DNA from: Methylophilus sp. 14
Lineage (GTDB): Bacteria > Pseudomonadota > Gammaproteobacteria > Burkholderiales > Methylophilaceae
Assembly: GCF_015354345.1 (NCBI RefSeq)
Contig: NZ_JADKYS010000002.1
Coordinates: forward strand, 186,001 to 250,000
Reading direction: 5' to 3'
DNA: 64,000 nucleotides
Below, in pieces: positions 16,500 to 24,273 of this stretch (its first letter is position 1; each line of letters opens with the position of its first letter). The translations under genes and the position numbers were made by a program. Under the pieces are notes generated by a model. That model was not told where the DNA came from. It did not search any database and saw nothing but the letters and a program-made list of their open reading frames with translations.

Positions 16500-17894
16500 C
16501 TACAGGACCTCGGCTGCAAAATCTGCCAGGCGTGAGCGTTCGCCACGCACCAGGGTGATATGGCCATTATGCGACCAGTTCTTGAAGCGATCGACCACAT
16601 ACGTCAGGCCTGAGCTACCCTCGGTCAGGTAGGGGGTATCGATCTGCGCGATGTTGCCTAAACAAACGACTTTGGTGCCTGGGCCTGCGCGTGTAATCAA
16701 GGTCTTCATTTGTTTGGGTGTAAGGTTTTGCGCTTCATCAATAATTAAAAACTTGTTGAGGAAGGTGCGGCCGCGCATAAAGTTCAGTGACTTGATTTTA
16801 ATGCGTGTGCGGATTAAGTCCTGGGTCGCTGCGCGTCCCCACTCGCCCACATCCTCATCCGTTTTATTCAACACATCCAGGTTATCTTCCAGCGCGCCCA
16901 TCCATGGCGCCATTTTCTCTTCTTCAGTGCCTGGCAAAAAGCCGATGTCTTCACCGACCGGCACGGTGACGCGCGTCATGATGATTTCCGAGTAGCGCTT
17001 TTTATCCAGTGTTTGTGTCAGCGCGGCAGCCAGTGTCAGCAGGGTTTTACCAGTACCCGCCTGGCCGAGCAACGTGACAAAATCAATGTCAGGATCCATC
17101 AGCAAGTTCAAGGCAAAGTTCTGCTCACGGTTACGTGCCGTAATGCCCCACACGCTGTGTTTGGGGTTCTGGTGATCATGCACCACTTCCAGCACGGCGG
17201 AATTATCTTCTATTTTGCGTACGATGGCATGGAACGGTTTGTTATATTCATAAAACACAAATTCGTTCACCAGCAGGGATTTGACAACTGGGCCGCTGAT
17301 TTTATAAAACATGCGTCCTGACTCTTGCCAGGAGTCCATGTCCTTGCTGTGTGTTTCCCAAAAGTCTTCCGGCAGTTCGCGCAGGCCGGTGTACAGCATG
17401 TCGCTGTCTTCCAGCACCTTGTCATTGAAGTAGTCTTCAGATGGCACGCCCATGGCACGGGCTTTAATGCGGATATTGATATCCTTGCTGACCAGGATGA
17501 CGTTGCGTTTGGCAAACTGTTTTTTCAGGGACAGGGCGACGCTGATGATCTGGTTATCCGCCTTGCTGCCTGCCAGGCCCGGCAGGTCCGTTGGCACATG
17601 TTCCATCTGGAAAAACAGCTTGCCGGTCAGGTGGCGATTGCCCTGAATGCCCAGTGGACAGCCTTCTTCCAGTTTGTCGGTATCTATGCTGCCGATGATT
17701 TCTTCCAGAAAGCGGCTGGCCTGACGGGCATTGCGGGCGACTTCAGTCAGCCCTTTTTTGTTGTTGTCTAGTTCCTCCAGTGTCACCATTGGCAAATAGA
17801 CATCGTGCTCTTCAAATCTGAACAGCGACGACGGGTCGTGCATCAGAACGTTGGTATCAAGAACAAACAGCTTGGTGTGTGGAGCACGGGCCAT
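16500..17894 (-). CDS. PhoH family ATPase with N-terminal PIN domain
   Basis: A 464-residue cytoplasmic protein of the PhoH2 (YlaK) type. Residues 8 to about 150 are a PIN ribonuclease domain with acidic residues in place (VLDTNVLMHDP, LEELD, SKADNQII, SKDINIR). Residues about 250-460 are the PhoH ATPase with Walker A GQAGTGKT and Walker B FLIIDEAQN. PIN-PhoH proteins act as RNA helicase/ribonucleases, some as toxins of toxin-antitoxin pairs, but no antitoxin-sized gene adjoins this one. It stands between bcp and lplT, 12 bp from bcp. Length and domain order are normal. Confidence 0.92.
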   Translation of the reverse strand: MARAPHTKLFVLDTNVLMHDPSSLFRFEEHDVYLPMVTLEELDNNKKGLTEVARNARQASRFLEEIIGSIDTDKLEEGCPLGIQGNRHLTGKLFFQMEHVPTDLPGLAGSKADNQIISVALSLKKQFAKRNVILVSKDINIRIKARAMGVPSEDYFNDKVLEDSDMLYTGLRELPEDFWETHSKDMDSWQESGRMFYKISGPVVKSLLVNEFVFYEYNKPFHAIVRKIEDNSAVLEVVHDHQNPKHSVWGITARNREQNFALNLLMDPDIDFVTLLGQAGTGKTLLTLAAALTQTLDKKRYSEIIMTRVTVPVGEDIGFLPGTEEEKMAPWMGALEDNLDVLNKTDEDVGEWGRAATQDLIRTRIKIKSLNFMRGRTFLNKFLIIDEAQNLTPKQMKTLITRAGPGTKVVCLGNIAQIDTPYLTEGSSGLTYVVDRFKNWSHNGHITLVRGERSRLADFAAEVL

Positions 17895-17906
17895 AGAAAA
17901 TCACTT

Positions 17907-18377
17907 TTATGAGTGGGAAGACTGAATGCTGGCATATACCTCAGCGGCATGACCATCCACTTTGACACCACGCCATTCACGGACAATGATGCCTTGTGGA
18001 TTGACCAGGAATGTACTGCGTTCAATGCCACGTACCTGTTTTCCGTACATGTTTTTCATTTTAATGACGTTGAATGCCTGACAGGCGATTTCTTCACTGT
18101 CAGAAATCAGCTCAAATGGAAACGTGTACTTGGCTTTGAAATTTTCGTGTGATTTCAGGCTGTCGCGTGAAATGCCAAAGACCACGGCATTGGCTGCAGC
18201 AAACTGTTCATGCATATCGCGAAACTGCATGCCTTGGGTCGTACAGCCGGGCGTGGCGTCTTTGGGGTAAAAATAGAGAACGAGAAACTTACCTAAATAG
18301 TCTTTGCTATTAAATTGCAGGCCGGAGGTGGCCGGTAAGGAGAGTTCTGGAACAGGTGAATTCAACATAGTAGTCAT
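17907..18377 (-). CDS. bcp: Thioredoxin-dependent peroxiredoxin, BCP family
   Basis: A 156-residue cytoplasmic peroxidase that reduces hydrogen peroxide and organic peroxides. The BCP/PrxQ active site YFYPKDATPGCTTQGMQFRD is clear, with the peroxidatic Cys in PGCT. The usual resolving Cys five residues later (PGCTxEAxxFRD-C in many members) is absent: the residue is Gln/Gly here, so it may work as a 1-Cys type or resolve via another Cys (Cys in EEIACQAFNV). ERSTFLVNPQGII is also typical. The ATG at 18377 is chosen; GTG 18386 and ATG 18368 are alternatives. First gene of bcp-phoH-lplT. Confidence 0.9.
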   Translation of the reverse strand: MTTMLNSPVPELSLPATSGLQFNSKDYLGKFLVLYFYPKDATPGCTTQGMQFRDMHEQFAAANAVVFGISRDSLKSHENFKAKYTFPFELISDSEEIACQAFNVIKMKNMYGKQVRGIERSTFLVNPQGIIVREWRGVKVDGHAAEVYASIQSSHS

Positions 18378-18438
18378 GACAATCACTTAATCACATTGTT
18401 GATAAAAATACAAAATTAAGCAAGCACAAAAACGCAAA

Positions 18439-19920
18439 TTACTGCGGTAATGTAATGGTGATGCGGGTGCCTGCCCCTGCTTTGCTGTCAAAGGTCATGG
18501 CGCCGCCAAGTTCTTCGCAAACCTTAAAGGCAAACGGGATGCCCAGGCCAGTGCCAAAGCGTTTGGTGGTTGGCCCTGGGGTTAATGCATGTGGGTCTGG
18601 TTTAAACGGCATGCCAGGCCCCTGATCCGTGATGACCAGGGTCAGCAGGTTGTTCGCCAATCCACATTGAAGATGAATCTCCTCGCCTTTTGGTGAGGCT
18701 TCCGAAGCGTTTAGAAGCAGGTTGTACAGCATTTGTTCCAGCAAGTGTTCATCCGTCAGCACTAAACGTTTGATGACCGCGCTATTTTCAATCACCCTGA
18801 TCTGTTTTTCATCCAGTTTGGGCTGCAAGGTTGAGATCGCGCCCTGCACAATAGATGAAAGCAATAACTGGTTGAGCATGGGCTTGATCGGGTGCAGATA
18901 AGACAGCAGGCTGCCTGTCCAACGCTCCAGCCTGTCCACTGTGTGGATAATGCCTTGAATTGACTCTAATGTGTCTTTGTCTAGCAGCGGGTCATCAATC
19001 ACTTGTGCGGTGGCGCGTATGCTGGCCAGCGGATTACGGATATTATGCGCCAGCATGGGCACCAGCAGGCCGAGCGCTGCCTGCTTTTCACTTTTAACCA
19101 GCGCATCGCGGCTGGCGGCCAGGTCTTCGGCCATTTTATTAATTTCTCTCGACAGCACCGCTAACTCTTCTGCGCCAGCCTCAGGTACCTGATGGATCAG
19201 GTTGCCAGTACTGATGGCATTGGTGGCCTGCATGATGTCATTAATGGGTCGCACGATAGAGTCTTTGAGGATGCGACGTGAATATACAATCAGAATACAG
19301 GCCAGCAACAACGGCAGAGAAAGCACGGCAATCGAGTTGCTTCTGGCATCGTCCAGCCGATGTTTGATTTCGCCCTGTTTGATCATGAGCAAGAGCTCGG
19401 CACGCTTGGAGACCTCTTCATAATGCCTGAAAATGCCGGTTTCAATGTCCTGGTAGATGGATTTTTGCGCTTTGCGATCCGGGTTGTTTTGGTAGCGGTA
19501 AAACAGGGCGGGTGCTTCATTGACCAGGCTGCGGTATTTACGCTCAATCTCCATCAGCGCTTCACGTTCTTCCTGGTCGATGGCAATTTTCTGCAGGCGA
19601 TCCAGATGTTCCAGAATGGCAGAGGTATATTGATTGTATTCGTATAACGCATTTTCTTCCTGTAGAAAAAACGCATCGAACAATTCTTTGGTTTGGCGGT
19701 AGAGATCGCCGCGAACCAGATAAATTTCCTGAATCACAAAATTAATCCGTTGTGATTGCTTGGAGGCCTTGTCCCACAGATAAATGCCATAAGCACCACT
19801 GGCCACAGCGAGGACTATGAGGGCAATAAAGTACAAGTCATGAAACAGCAGCAGTAGCCTGAGCGGCTTGTCGTGGGCACTTTGAGCAGATGCCGCAGAT
19901 GATGAGCGCTTGAACAGCAT
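18439..19920 (-). CDS. Membrane sensor histidine kinase, orphan
   Basis: A 493-residue two-component kinase. The first membrane helix is at about 28-48, followed by a helical periplasmic region of about 145 residues and a second helix near 195-215. Then come HAMP, a HisKA domain with the phospho-acceptor His292 in LAHNIRNPLASIRAT, and HATPase_c with N-box NLLLNASEASP, G1 DQGPGMPF and G2 GTGLGIPFAF. This resembles the NtrB-like HisKA group. No response regulator gene adjoins it. The ATG lies only 2 bp after the tonB stop, so the two are co-transcribed, an unusual pair that hints the kinase senses something linked to TonB-dependent uptake or envelope state (inference). Confidence 0.9.
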   Translation of the reverse strand: MLFKRSSSAASAQSAHDKPLRLLLLFHDLYFIALIVLAVASGAYGIYLWDKASKQSQRINFVIQEIYLVRGDLYRQTKELFDAFFLQEENALYEYNQYTSAILEHLDRLQKIAIDQEEREALMEIERKYRSLVNEAPALFYRYQNNPDRKAQKSIYQDIETGIFRHYEEVSKRAELLLMIKQGEIKHRLDDARSNSIAVLSLPLLLACILIVYSRRILKDSIVRPINDIMQATNAISTGNLIHQVPEAGAEELAVLSREINKMAEDLAASRDALVKSEKQAALGLLVPMLAHNIRNPLASIRATAQVIDDPLLDKDTLESIQGIIHTVDRLERWTGSLLSYLHPIKPMLNQLLLSSIVQGAISTLQPKLDEKQIRVIENSAVIKRLVLTDEHLLEQMLYNLLLNASEASPKGEEIHLQCGLANNLLTLVITDQGPGMPFKPDPHALTPGPTTKRFGTGLGIPFAFKVCEELGGAMTFDSKAGAGTRITITLPQ

Positions 19921-19922
19921 CG

Positions 19923-20738
19923 CTAGTTACTGACCAGTTTGAAACTGACCGGGACATTGGTGGATTTTAACCTGCCACGCAAAATATCGTTAAACAGCGA
20001 TTTTAGCTGCGATTTGGTGACCGTGGCGATGGCGGCATCATCCAGCGCCTTGTTGCCACTGGATTCGATGACTTCGATGCTGATCACATTGCCATGGTCA
20101 TCAAAGGTAATGTGCAGATTGGTGACCCCTTCAATCCCGCGGTCCATGGCGATCCTGGGGTAGCGCAGATTTTTTTGGATTTCACGCTGGGCTGCGGCTT
20201 TAAATGCATTGCGCGCCGCTTCAATATCGCCCTCACTCGGGCCGCTAGGCTTGGCTGGTTCTGCTGGCGGCGCTGGCGGAGCGGGGGGCACAACTACCTC
20301 GGGTTTGGCTTCACTGGCCGATGGTTTAGCTGCAATCACCGGGGGCGCTGGGGACTCAACGACCGGGTGAGGTGATTCTGTCGCGTGCTCAGGCTTTTGC
20401 GGCACGACGGGCTTGGGTTCCAGCGGTTTTTGTTCTATGGGCCTGGGCTCAGCTTTTGGCTGAACAGGTTGCTGCTTGGGGGGCTGTGGTGTTGGTGGGG
20501 CTGGCTCCGGCGGCGTTGGCGCAGGCACGGTGACGGCGGGAGGCTCTTCTTTCACCAGTTCAATCTGGATTTCCTGCTTTTTTGGTGGCGGCAGGTCGTA
20601 GTCAGGTTTGGGGAGCGTAAACATGATCGCAGCATGTATCAGCAGCGATGCGATCAGGCACCACTCTATGACATGATTGAACTGTTTAGACTCTTTTAAC
20701 ACGGCTTGCACGCCAACACCTTTATGATTAACGCCCAC
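19923..20738 (-). CDS. tonB: TonB family energy-transducing protein
   Basis: A 271-residue inner-membrane-anchored protein. There is one N-terminal helix at about 25-45 (VIEWCLIASLLIHAAIMF), with the SxxxH-like SLLIH motif used for contact with ExbB/ExbD. A long Pro-rich spacer follows (residues 50-175, many PEP, PKP and PPAPPA). The C-terminal TonB domain reads NLRYPRIAMDRGIEGVTNLHITFDDHGNVISIEVIESSG with the YP motif. It links the proton motive force to outer-membrane receptors. exbB/exbD are not adjacent. A histidine kinase follows at 2 bp. No TonB-dependent receptor is in the window. Confidence 0.9.
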   Translation of the reverse strand: MGVNHKGVGVQAVLKESKQFNHVIEWCLIASLLIHAAIMFTLPKPDYDLPPPKKQEIQIELVKEEPPAVTVPAPTPPEPAPPTPQPPKQQPVQPKAEPRPIEQKPLEPKPVVPQKPEHATESPHPVVESPAPPVIAAKPSASEAKPEVVVPPAPPAPPAEPAKPSGPSEGDIEAARNAFKAAAQREIQKNLRYPRIAMDRGIEGVTNLHITFDDHGNVISIEVIESSGNKALDDAAIATVTKSQLKSLFNDILRGRLKSTNVPVSFKLVSN

Positions 20739-20798
20739 TGCGAGCCGACACTATAAGCTATTTTTTATGATTCATGCCAGCGTGCGCAGAAGGTGAGG

Positions 20799-22064
20799 TT
20801 AGCAAATACCGCTAAATGGTTGTACTTCAACCAATGTGCCAGCGGCCAGTGCGCTGGTTTTGTCATCCAGCACAATAAAGCAATTGGCCTGGCTCATGCT
20901 GCTCAAAATCCCCGAGCCTTGCTCGCCGGTGGTTTTCACTTTCCAGGCGTCACCTTCTTTGAATAAGATGCCACGCTGGAACTCAGTCCGCCCCGGGGCC
21001 TTTTTAATCGGGCTGACACACTCGACCTTGAAGCAGGGTTGTGCCAGTGTATTCGTTCCCATCAGGTGTTTGAGCGCCGTTTGGACAAACTGGTAAAAGG
21101 TCACCATGGTAGAGACCGGGTTGCCGGGTAAGCCAAAATAATGCGCCTGGCCGATTTTGCCATAGGCCAGCGGGCGGCCCGGTTTCATATTGATTTTCCA
21201 GAATAAAACCTGGCCGTGTGTGGCCAGCAGTTGTTTCATAAAGTCAGCCTCGCCTACCGAAACGCCGCCACTGGTAATCACCACGTCATGTTCTGCTGCC
21301 GCTGCTAGCAAGGTTTTTTCAAGCGCAGCGGGGTCATCGGCGACATTGCCCAGATCATGCATGTCTACACCCAAGGCTTGTAACATGCCCCACAGGCTAT
21401 AGCGGTTGCTGTCGTAAATCTGGCCAGTCTGCAATGGCTGCCCCACACTGACCAGCTCATCGCCGGTGCTGAAAAAAGCCACTTTCAGGCGGCGGTAGAC
21501 TTGAATCTCGGCAATGCCTAACGATGCGAGCAGGCCCATGTCTGCCGGTTGTATTTGGTGGCCGCGCGCCAGCACGGTTTGCCCGGTGGCGATGTCTTCA
21601 CCAGTCAGGCGGATATTAGCTCCCAGTGCCGGGATTTTGAGCAGGCTGACACTTTCGCCCTCAACCGCGGTATGTTCCTGCATGACGACGGTATCCACAC
21701 CGGCTGGAATCACTGCGCCGGTCATGATTTTGACGCAAGCGCCTGCCGGTAACTCACCTGTAAATGGATTGCCCGCAAATGCGGTGCCGATGATTTTCAA
21801 CGGTTGCGTGGCTTCTGCATGTCTAAAAGCAAAGCCGTCCATGGCCGAGTTGTCGTGCCCTGGCACATTCATGCCTGAGGTCACCGAAGTTGATAATATG
21901 CGTCCCAGCGCGTGCCTGATGTGAGTGGTCTCGGTGTCTTGGACCGGCGACAAGAATTGCTGGATATACTGGCGCGCTTGCGTCACCGACATGGCATTCG
22001 GGTCATAGTCATCTGCGCAGGAAGGATTGCTGGCCAGTTGTTGCAAAAGGGCTTGGTTAGTCAT
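20799..22064 (-). CDS. moeA: Molybdopterin molybdenumtransferase MoeA
   Basis: A 421-residue cytoplasmic enzyme that inserts molybdate into adenylylated molybdopterin. Typical MoeA features: RILSTSVTSGMNVPGHDNSAMDGFA near the start, TGAVIPAGVDTVVMQEH, FFSTGDELV, VITSGGVSVGEADFMK and GLPGNPVSTMVTF. Third gene of the moaA-mobA-moeA unit. The ATG at 22064 overlaps the mobA end by 8 bp (ATGACTAA); the upstream in-frame start at 22112 would overlap mobA by 56 bp and is less likely. Confidence 0.93.
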   Translation of the reverse strand: MTNQALLQQLASNPSCADDYDPNAMSVTQARQYIQQFLSPVQDTETTHIRHALGRILSTSVTSGMNVPGHDNSAMDGFAFRHAEATQPLKIIGTAFAGNPFTGELPAGACVKIMTGAVIPAGVDTVVMQEHTAVEGESVSLLKIPALGANIRLTGEDIATGQTVLARGHQIQPADMGLLASLGIAEIQVYRRLKVAFFSTGDELVSVGQPLQTGQIYDSNRYSLWGMLQALGVDMHDLGNVADDPAALEKTLLAAAAEHDVVITSGGVSVGEADFMKQLLATHGQVLFWKINMKPGRPLAYGKIGQAHYFGLPGNPVSTMVTFYQFVQTALKHLMGTNTLAQPCFKVECVSPIKKAPGRTEFQRGILFKEGDAWKVKTTGEQGSGILSSMSQANCFIVLDDKTSALAAGTLVEVQPFSGIC

Positions 22065-22653
22065 GATGGCTGGGGTGATGGTTGATGTTAGTAAATGCTT
22101 GCTCATCTTCAAAGCTCACAAATACGTGGGGGTGCTGCGCTTGCCAGGCGCTGACTTTGCGCTGGCCTTGTGCCAGGAATGCATCAAGGTCTGCGCTTAA
22201 TTGTCGTGGCATTAGGCAAAATACCGGATGCGTGGCACCGTCGCTGCGTGCAATAGCCAGCATGGTGAGGGTGTTGTTAATCGCCGCGGCGTCACGGATT
22301 GCATGGCACAGCCGACTCACCAAATCCAGTGGCAGCAATGGTGAGTCGCAAGGGACGCTGAGTATCCAGTCTGTGGTGGCGTGATGCATGCCTGCTTGCA
22401 TGCCAGCCAGCGGGCCGTCAAAATGGTCGTTGGCATCTGTGATCACCGGCACGCCAAACTGCTGGTATTGTTCCAGATGGCGGTTTGCATTGATGATGAC
22501 ATGATCCACTTGTGGTTGTATGCGCTCCAGCACATGCGCGACCATAGGTTTATGCGGCTCATTGGGCTTGTCTTGATAATTGACCAGGCCTTTGTCAGCA
22601 CCGCCCATGCGCATGCCGCGCCCACCGGCCAGTATCACTGCGGTAATCTGCAT
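22057..22653 (-). CDS. mobA: Molybdenum cofactor guanylyltransferase MobA
   Basis: A 198-residue nucleotidyltransferase that adds GMP to Mo-molybdopterin, giving the MGD form that the DMSO-reductase family needs, including the formate dehydrogenase encoded next door. The GTP-binding signature LAGGRGMRMGGADKGL is at the N-terminus, with VPCDSPLLP (metal-binding Asp) later. Its ATG overlaps the moaA stop by one base (TAATG). Confidence 0.93.
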   Translation of the reverse strand: MQITAVILAGGRGMRMGGADKGLVNYQDKPNEPHKPMVAHVLERIQPQVDHVIINANRHLEQYQQFGVPVITDANDHFDGPLAGMQAGMHHATTDWILSVPCDSPLLPLDLVSRLCHAIRDAAAINNTLTMLAIARSDGATHPVFCLMPRQLSADLDAFLAQGQRKVSAWQAQHPHVFVSFEDEQAFTNINHHPSHHD

Positions 22654-23663
22654 TAACCACCCGTATGCGACATAAAGCGCACGACCGCCGGTGCCGCACG
22701 CCTTAAATCAAAGTCGTGCCCTTCGGGTTTGATGCGCATACCATGCAAAATAGCATCGACCAAAGGCTGGTCGTCGTCAGGATGCGCGCGCAGGAGTGGC
22801 AGCAAATTGACTTGATGGTCTTGCCCCAGGCACAGGAAGAGTTCGCCCTGGCAGGTGATGCGCACGCGGTTGCAGCTCTCACAGAAATTATGGCTGTGGG
22901 GTGAGATAAAGCCAATTCTGGTTCGCGCGCCATTGACCTGCCAATAACGCGCAGGACCGCCTGTCCTGTGCGTGCTAGGCGTGAGTGAGAACTTACTTTT
23001 TAGCAAGGCGAGTGTTTCGGTATTGCTGACACAGCTTTGTTCGCGGTTATGATCGACAGCGCCTAGCGGCATCTCTTCAATAAAGCTGATGTCGACCTGT
23101 TTTTCAATCGCAAAGTTCACCAGGGCTTCGGCTTCATCGTCGTTGATGCCACGCATCAGCACCGTATTGATCTTAATATTGTCAAAGCCTGCAGACCTGG
23201 CTGCATCCAACCCGGTGAGCACTTTTGATAATTCGCCCACGCGGGTGATGGTTTTAAAACGGTGTTCTTGCAGGCTGTCGATAGAGATATTGATGCGTTT
23301 GACGCCTGCCGTTTTCAGTGCCACGGCATATTTATCCAGTTGGCTGCCATTGGTGGTGAGTACGCACTCATCCAGCCCTGGCAAATGGCCGATTTCTTCG
23401 AACAGCCACATGGCGTTTTTGCGTACCAAAGGTTCACCACCGGTAATGCGAACTTTACGCACGCCCATACGGACAAATAGTTTAACGAGGCGTGCACATT
23501 CTTCCAGTGACAACACGGCATCGCGCGGCAGGAAAGTCATGTCTTCTGCCATGCAGTATTGGCAACGGAAATCACAACGATCAGTGATCGACAGGCGAAT
23601 ATAGTCCACCCGCCGACCAAACTGGTCGATCAATTGTGAAGGAATGTTCGCAATGGTTTGCAT
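22653..23663 (-). CDS. moaA: GTP 3',8-cyclase MoaA
   Basis: A 336-residue radical SAM enzyme catalysing the first step of molybdopterin synthesis. The N-terminal radical SAM cluster site CDFRCQYCM and SAM-binding TGGEPLV are clear. The C-terminal second [4Fe-4S] site starts with CESCNRVRITCQGELFLC, and the chain ends in Gly-Gly, which MoaA needs for activity with MoaC. First gene of a leftward moaA-mobA-moeA operon. It is divergent from fdsG, with 130 bp holding both promoters. Confidence 0.95.
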   Translation of the reverse strand: MQTIANIPSQLIDQFGRRVDYIRLSITDRCDFRCQYCMAEDMTFLPRDAVLSLEECARLVKLFVRMGVRKVRITGGEPLVRKNAMWLFEEIGHLPGLDECVLTTNGSQLDKYAVALKTAGVKRINISIDSLQEHRFKTITRVGELSKVLTGLDAARSAGFDNIKINTVLMRGINDDEAEALVNFAIEKQVDISFIEEMPLGAVDHNREQSCVSNTETLALLKSKFSLTPSTHRTGGPARYWQVNGARTRIGFISPHSHNFCESCNRVRITCQGELFLCLGQDHQVNLLPLLRAHPDDDQPLVDAILHGMRIKPEGHDFDLRRAAPAVVRFMSHTGG

Positions 23664-23692
23664 GACGGTATCAAGGTCTAAAAGTAATTCGT

Positions 23693-23720
23693 ATTTTATG
23701 CCCTTTTTAGGCTTTCACAA
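23693..23720 (-). promoter_or_regulatory. Predicted moaA promoter
   Basis: On the minus strand TTGTGA (23720-23715), a 16-bp spacer and TAAAAT (23698-23693). The -35 element overlaps that of the divergent fds promoter. Confidence 0.5.
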
Positions 23721-23728
23721 GGCATAAA
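23695..23728. promoter_or_regulatory. Inverted repeat TTTATGCC-N18-GGCATAAA
   Basis: Perfect 8-bp arms (23695-23702 and 23721-23728) span the shared -35 region of the divergent moaA and fds promoters, a natural place for one regulator controlling both. Confidence 0.45.
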
Positions 23729-23741
23729 TAGAGGATATGAT
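23714..23741 (+). promoter_or_regulatory. Predicted fds operon promoter
   Basis: TTCACA (23714-23719), a 16-bp spacer and TATGAT (23736-23741); start near 23748. Confidence 0.45.
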
Positions 23742-23756
23742 TCGAGGGTGATGGAA

Positions 23757-23775
23757 TGTAACTAAATTGTAACTA
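23757..23775 (+). repeat. TGTAACTA direct repeat (11-bp period) before fdsG
   Basis: TGTAACTA at 23757-23764 and again at 23768-23775, the same spacing and core as the repeat upstream of xoxF at 9284-9305. Here it falls just after the predicted transcription start and 18 bp before the fdsG start codon. Confidence 0.65.
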
Positions 23776-23793
23776 GTTAAATGTGAGGTCGGT

Positions 23794-24273
23794 TTGGATA
23801 ACACATTAAGCCATAAGCAACACGCGCAAATTCAGGCGCATATTCAAGCACACCAGCATGTGCCTGGCGGGCTGATGCCTTTGTTGCATGCGATTCAGGA
23901 CGATATCGGCTATGTGCCGGAAACCGTTTATCCGGAGATCGCCAAAGCCCTGGCCCTGTCGGTGGCCGAGGTGCATGGTGTCGTCTCTTTTTACCATCAT
24001 TTCCGTACGCATCCCATCGGCAAGCATGTGCTGCAAATCTGTCGCGCTGAGTCTTGTCAATCCATGGGGTCTGCCAATCTCGAAGCTGATTTGAAAGCAA
24101 AGTTAGGCGTGGATTACCATCAAACCACTGCCGACGGTAACGTGACCTTATTGCCGGTGTATTGTCTGGGCAACTGTGGCTGTTCGCCAGCCGTCATGCT
24201 CGATGATGAAGTCTATGGACGCATGAGTGCCGAAAAAGTCGCTGATTTAATCACCGAGGTGTGCCATGGTTAA
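23794..24273 (+). CDS. fdsG: NAD-dependent formate dehydrogenase gamma subunit FdsG
   Basis: A 159-residue [2Fe-2S] protein of the NuoE/complex I 24-kDa family. The four cluster ligands lie in [10 protein letters not shown] and CLGNCGCSP. It passes electrons within the cytoplasmic FdsABG complex. Translation most likely starts at the TTG at 23794, with GAGG 6 bases upstream; no in-frame ATG lies nearby upstream. Its end overlaps fdsB by 8 bp. First gene of fdsGBA-fdhD-fdsD, divergent from the molybdenum cofactor operon. Confidence 0.93.
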   Translation: MDNTLSHKQHAQIQAHIQAHQHVPGGLMPLLHAIQDDIGYVPETVYPEIAKALALSVAEVHGVVSFYHHFRTHPIGKHVLQICRAESCQSMGSANLEADLKAKLGVDYHQTTADGNVTLLPVYCLGNCGCSPAVMLDDEVYGRMSAEKVADLITEVCHG

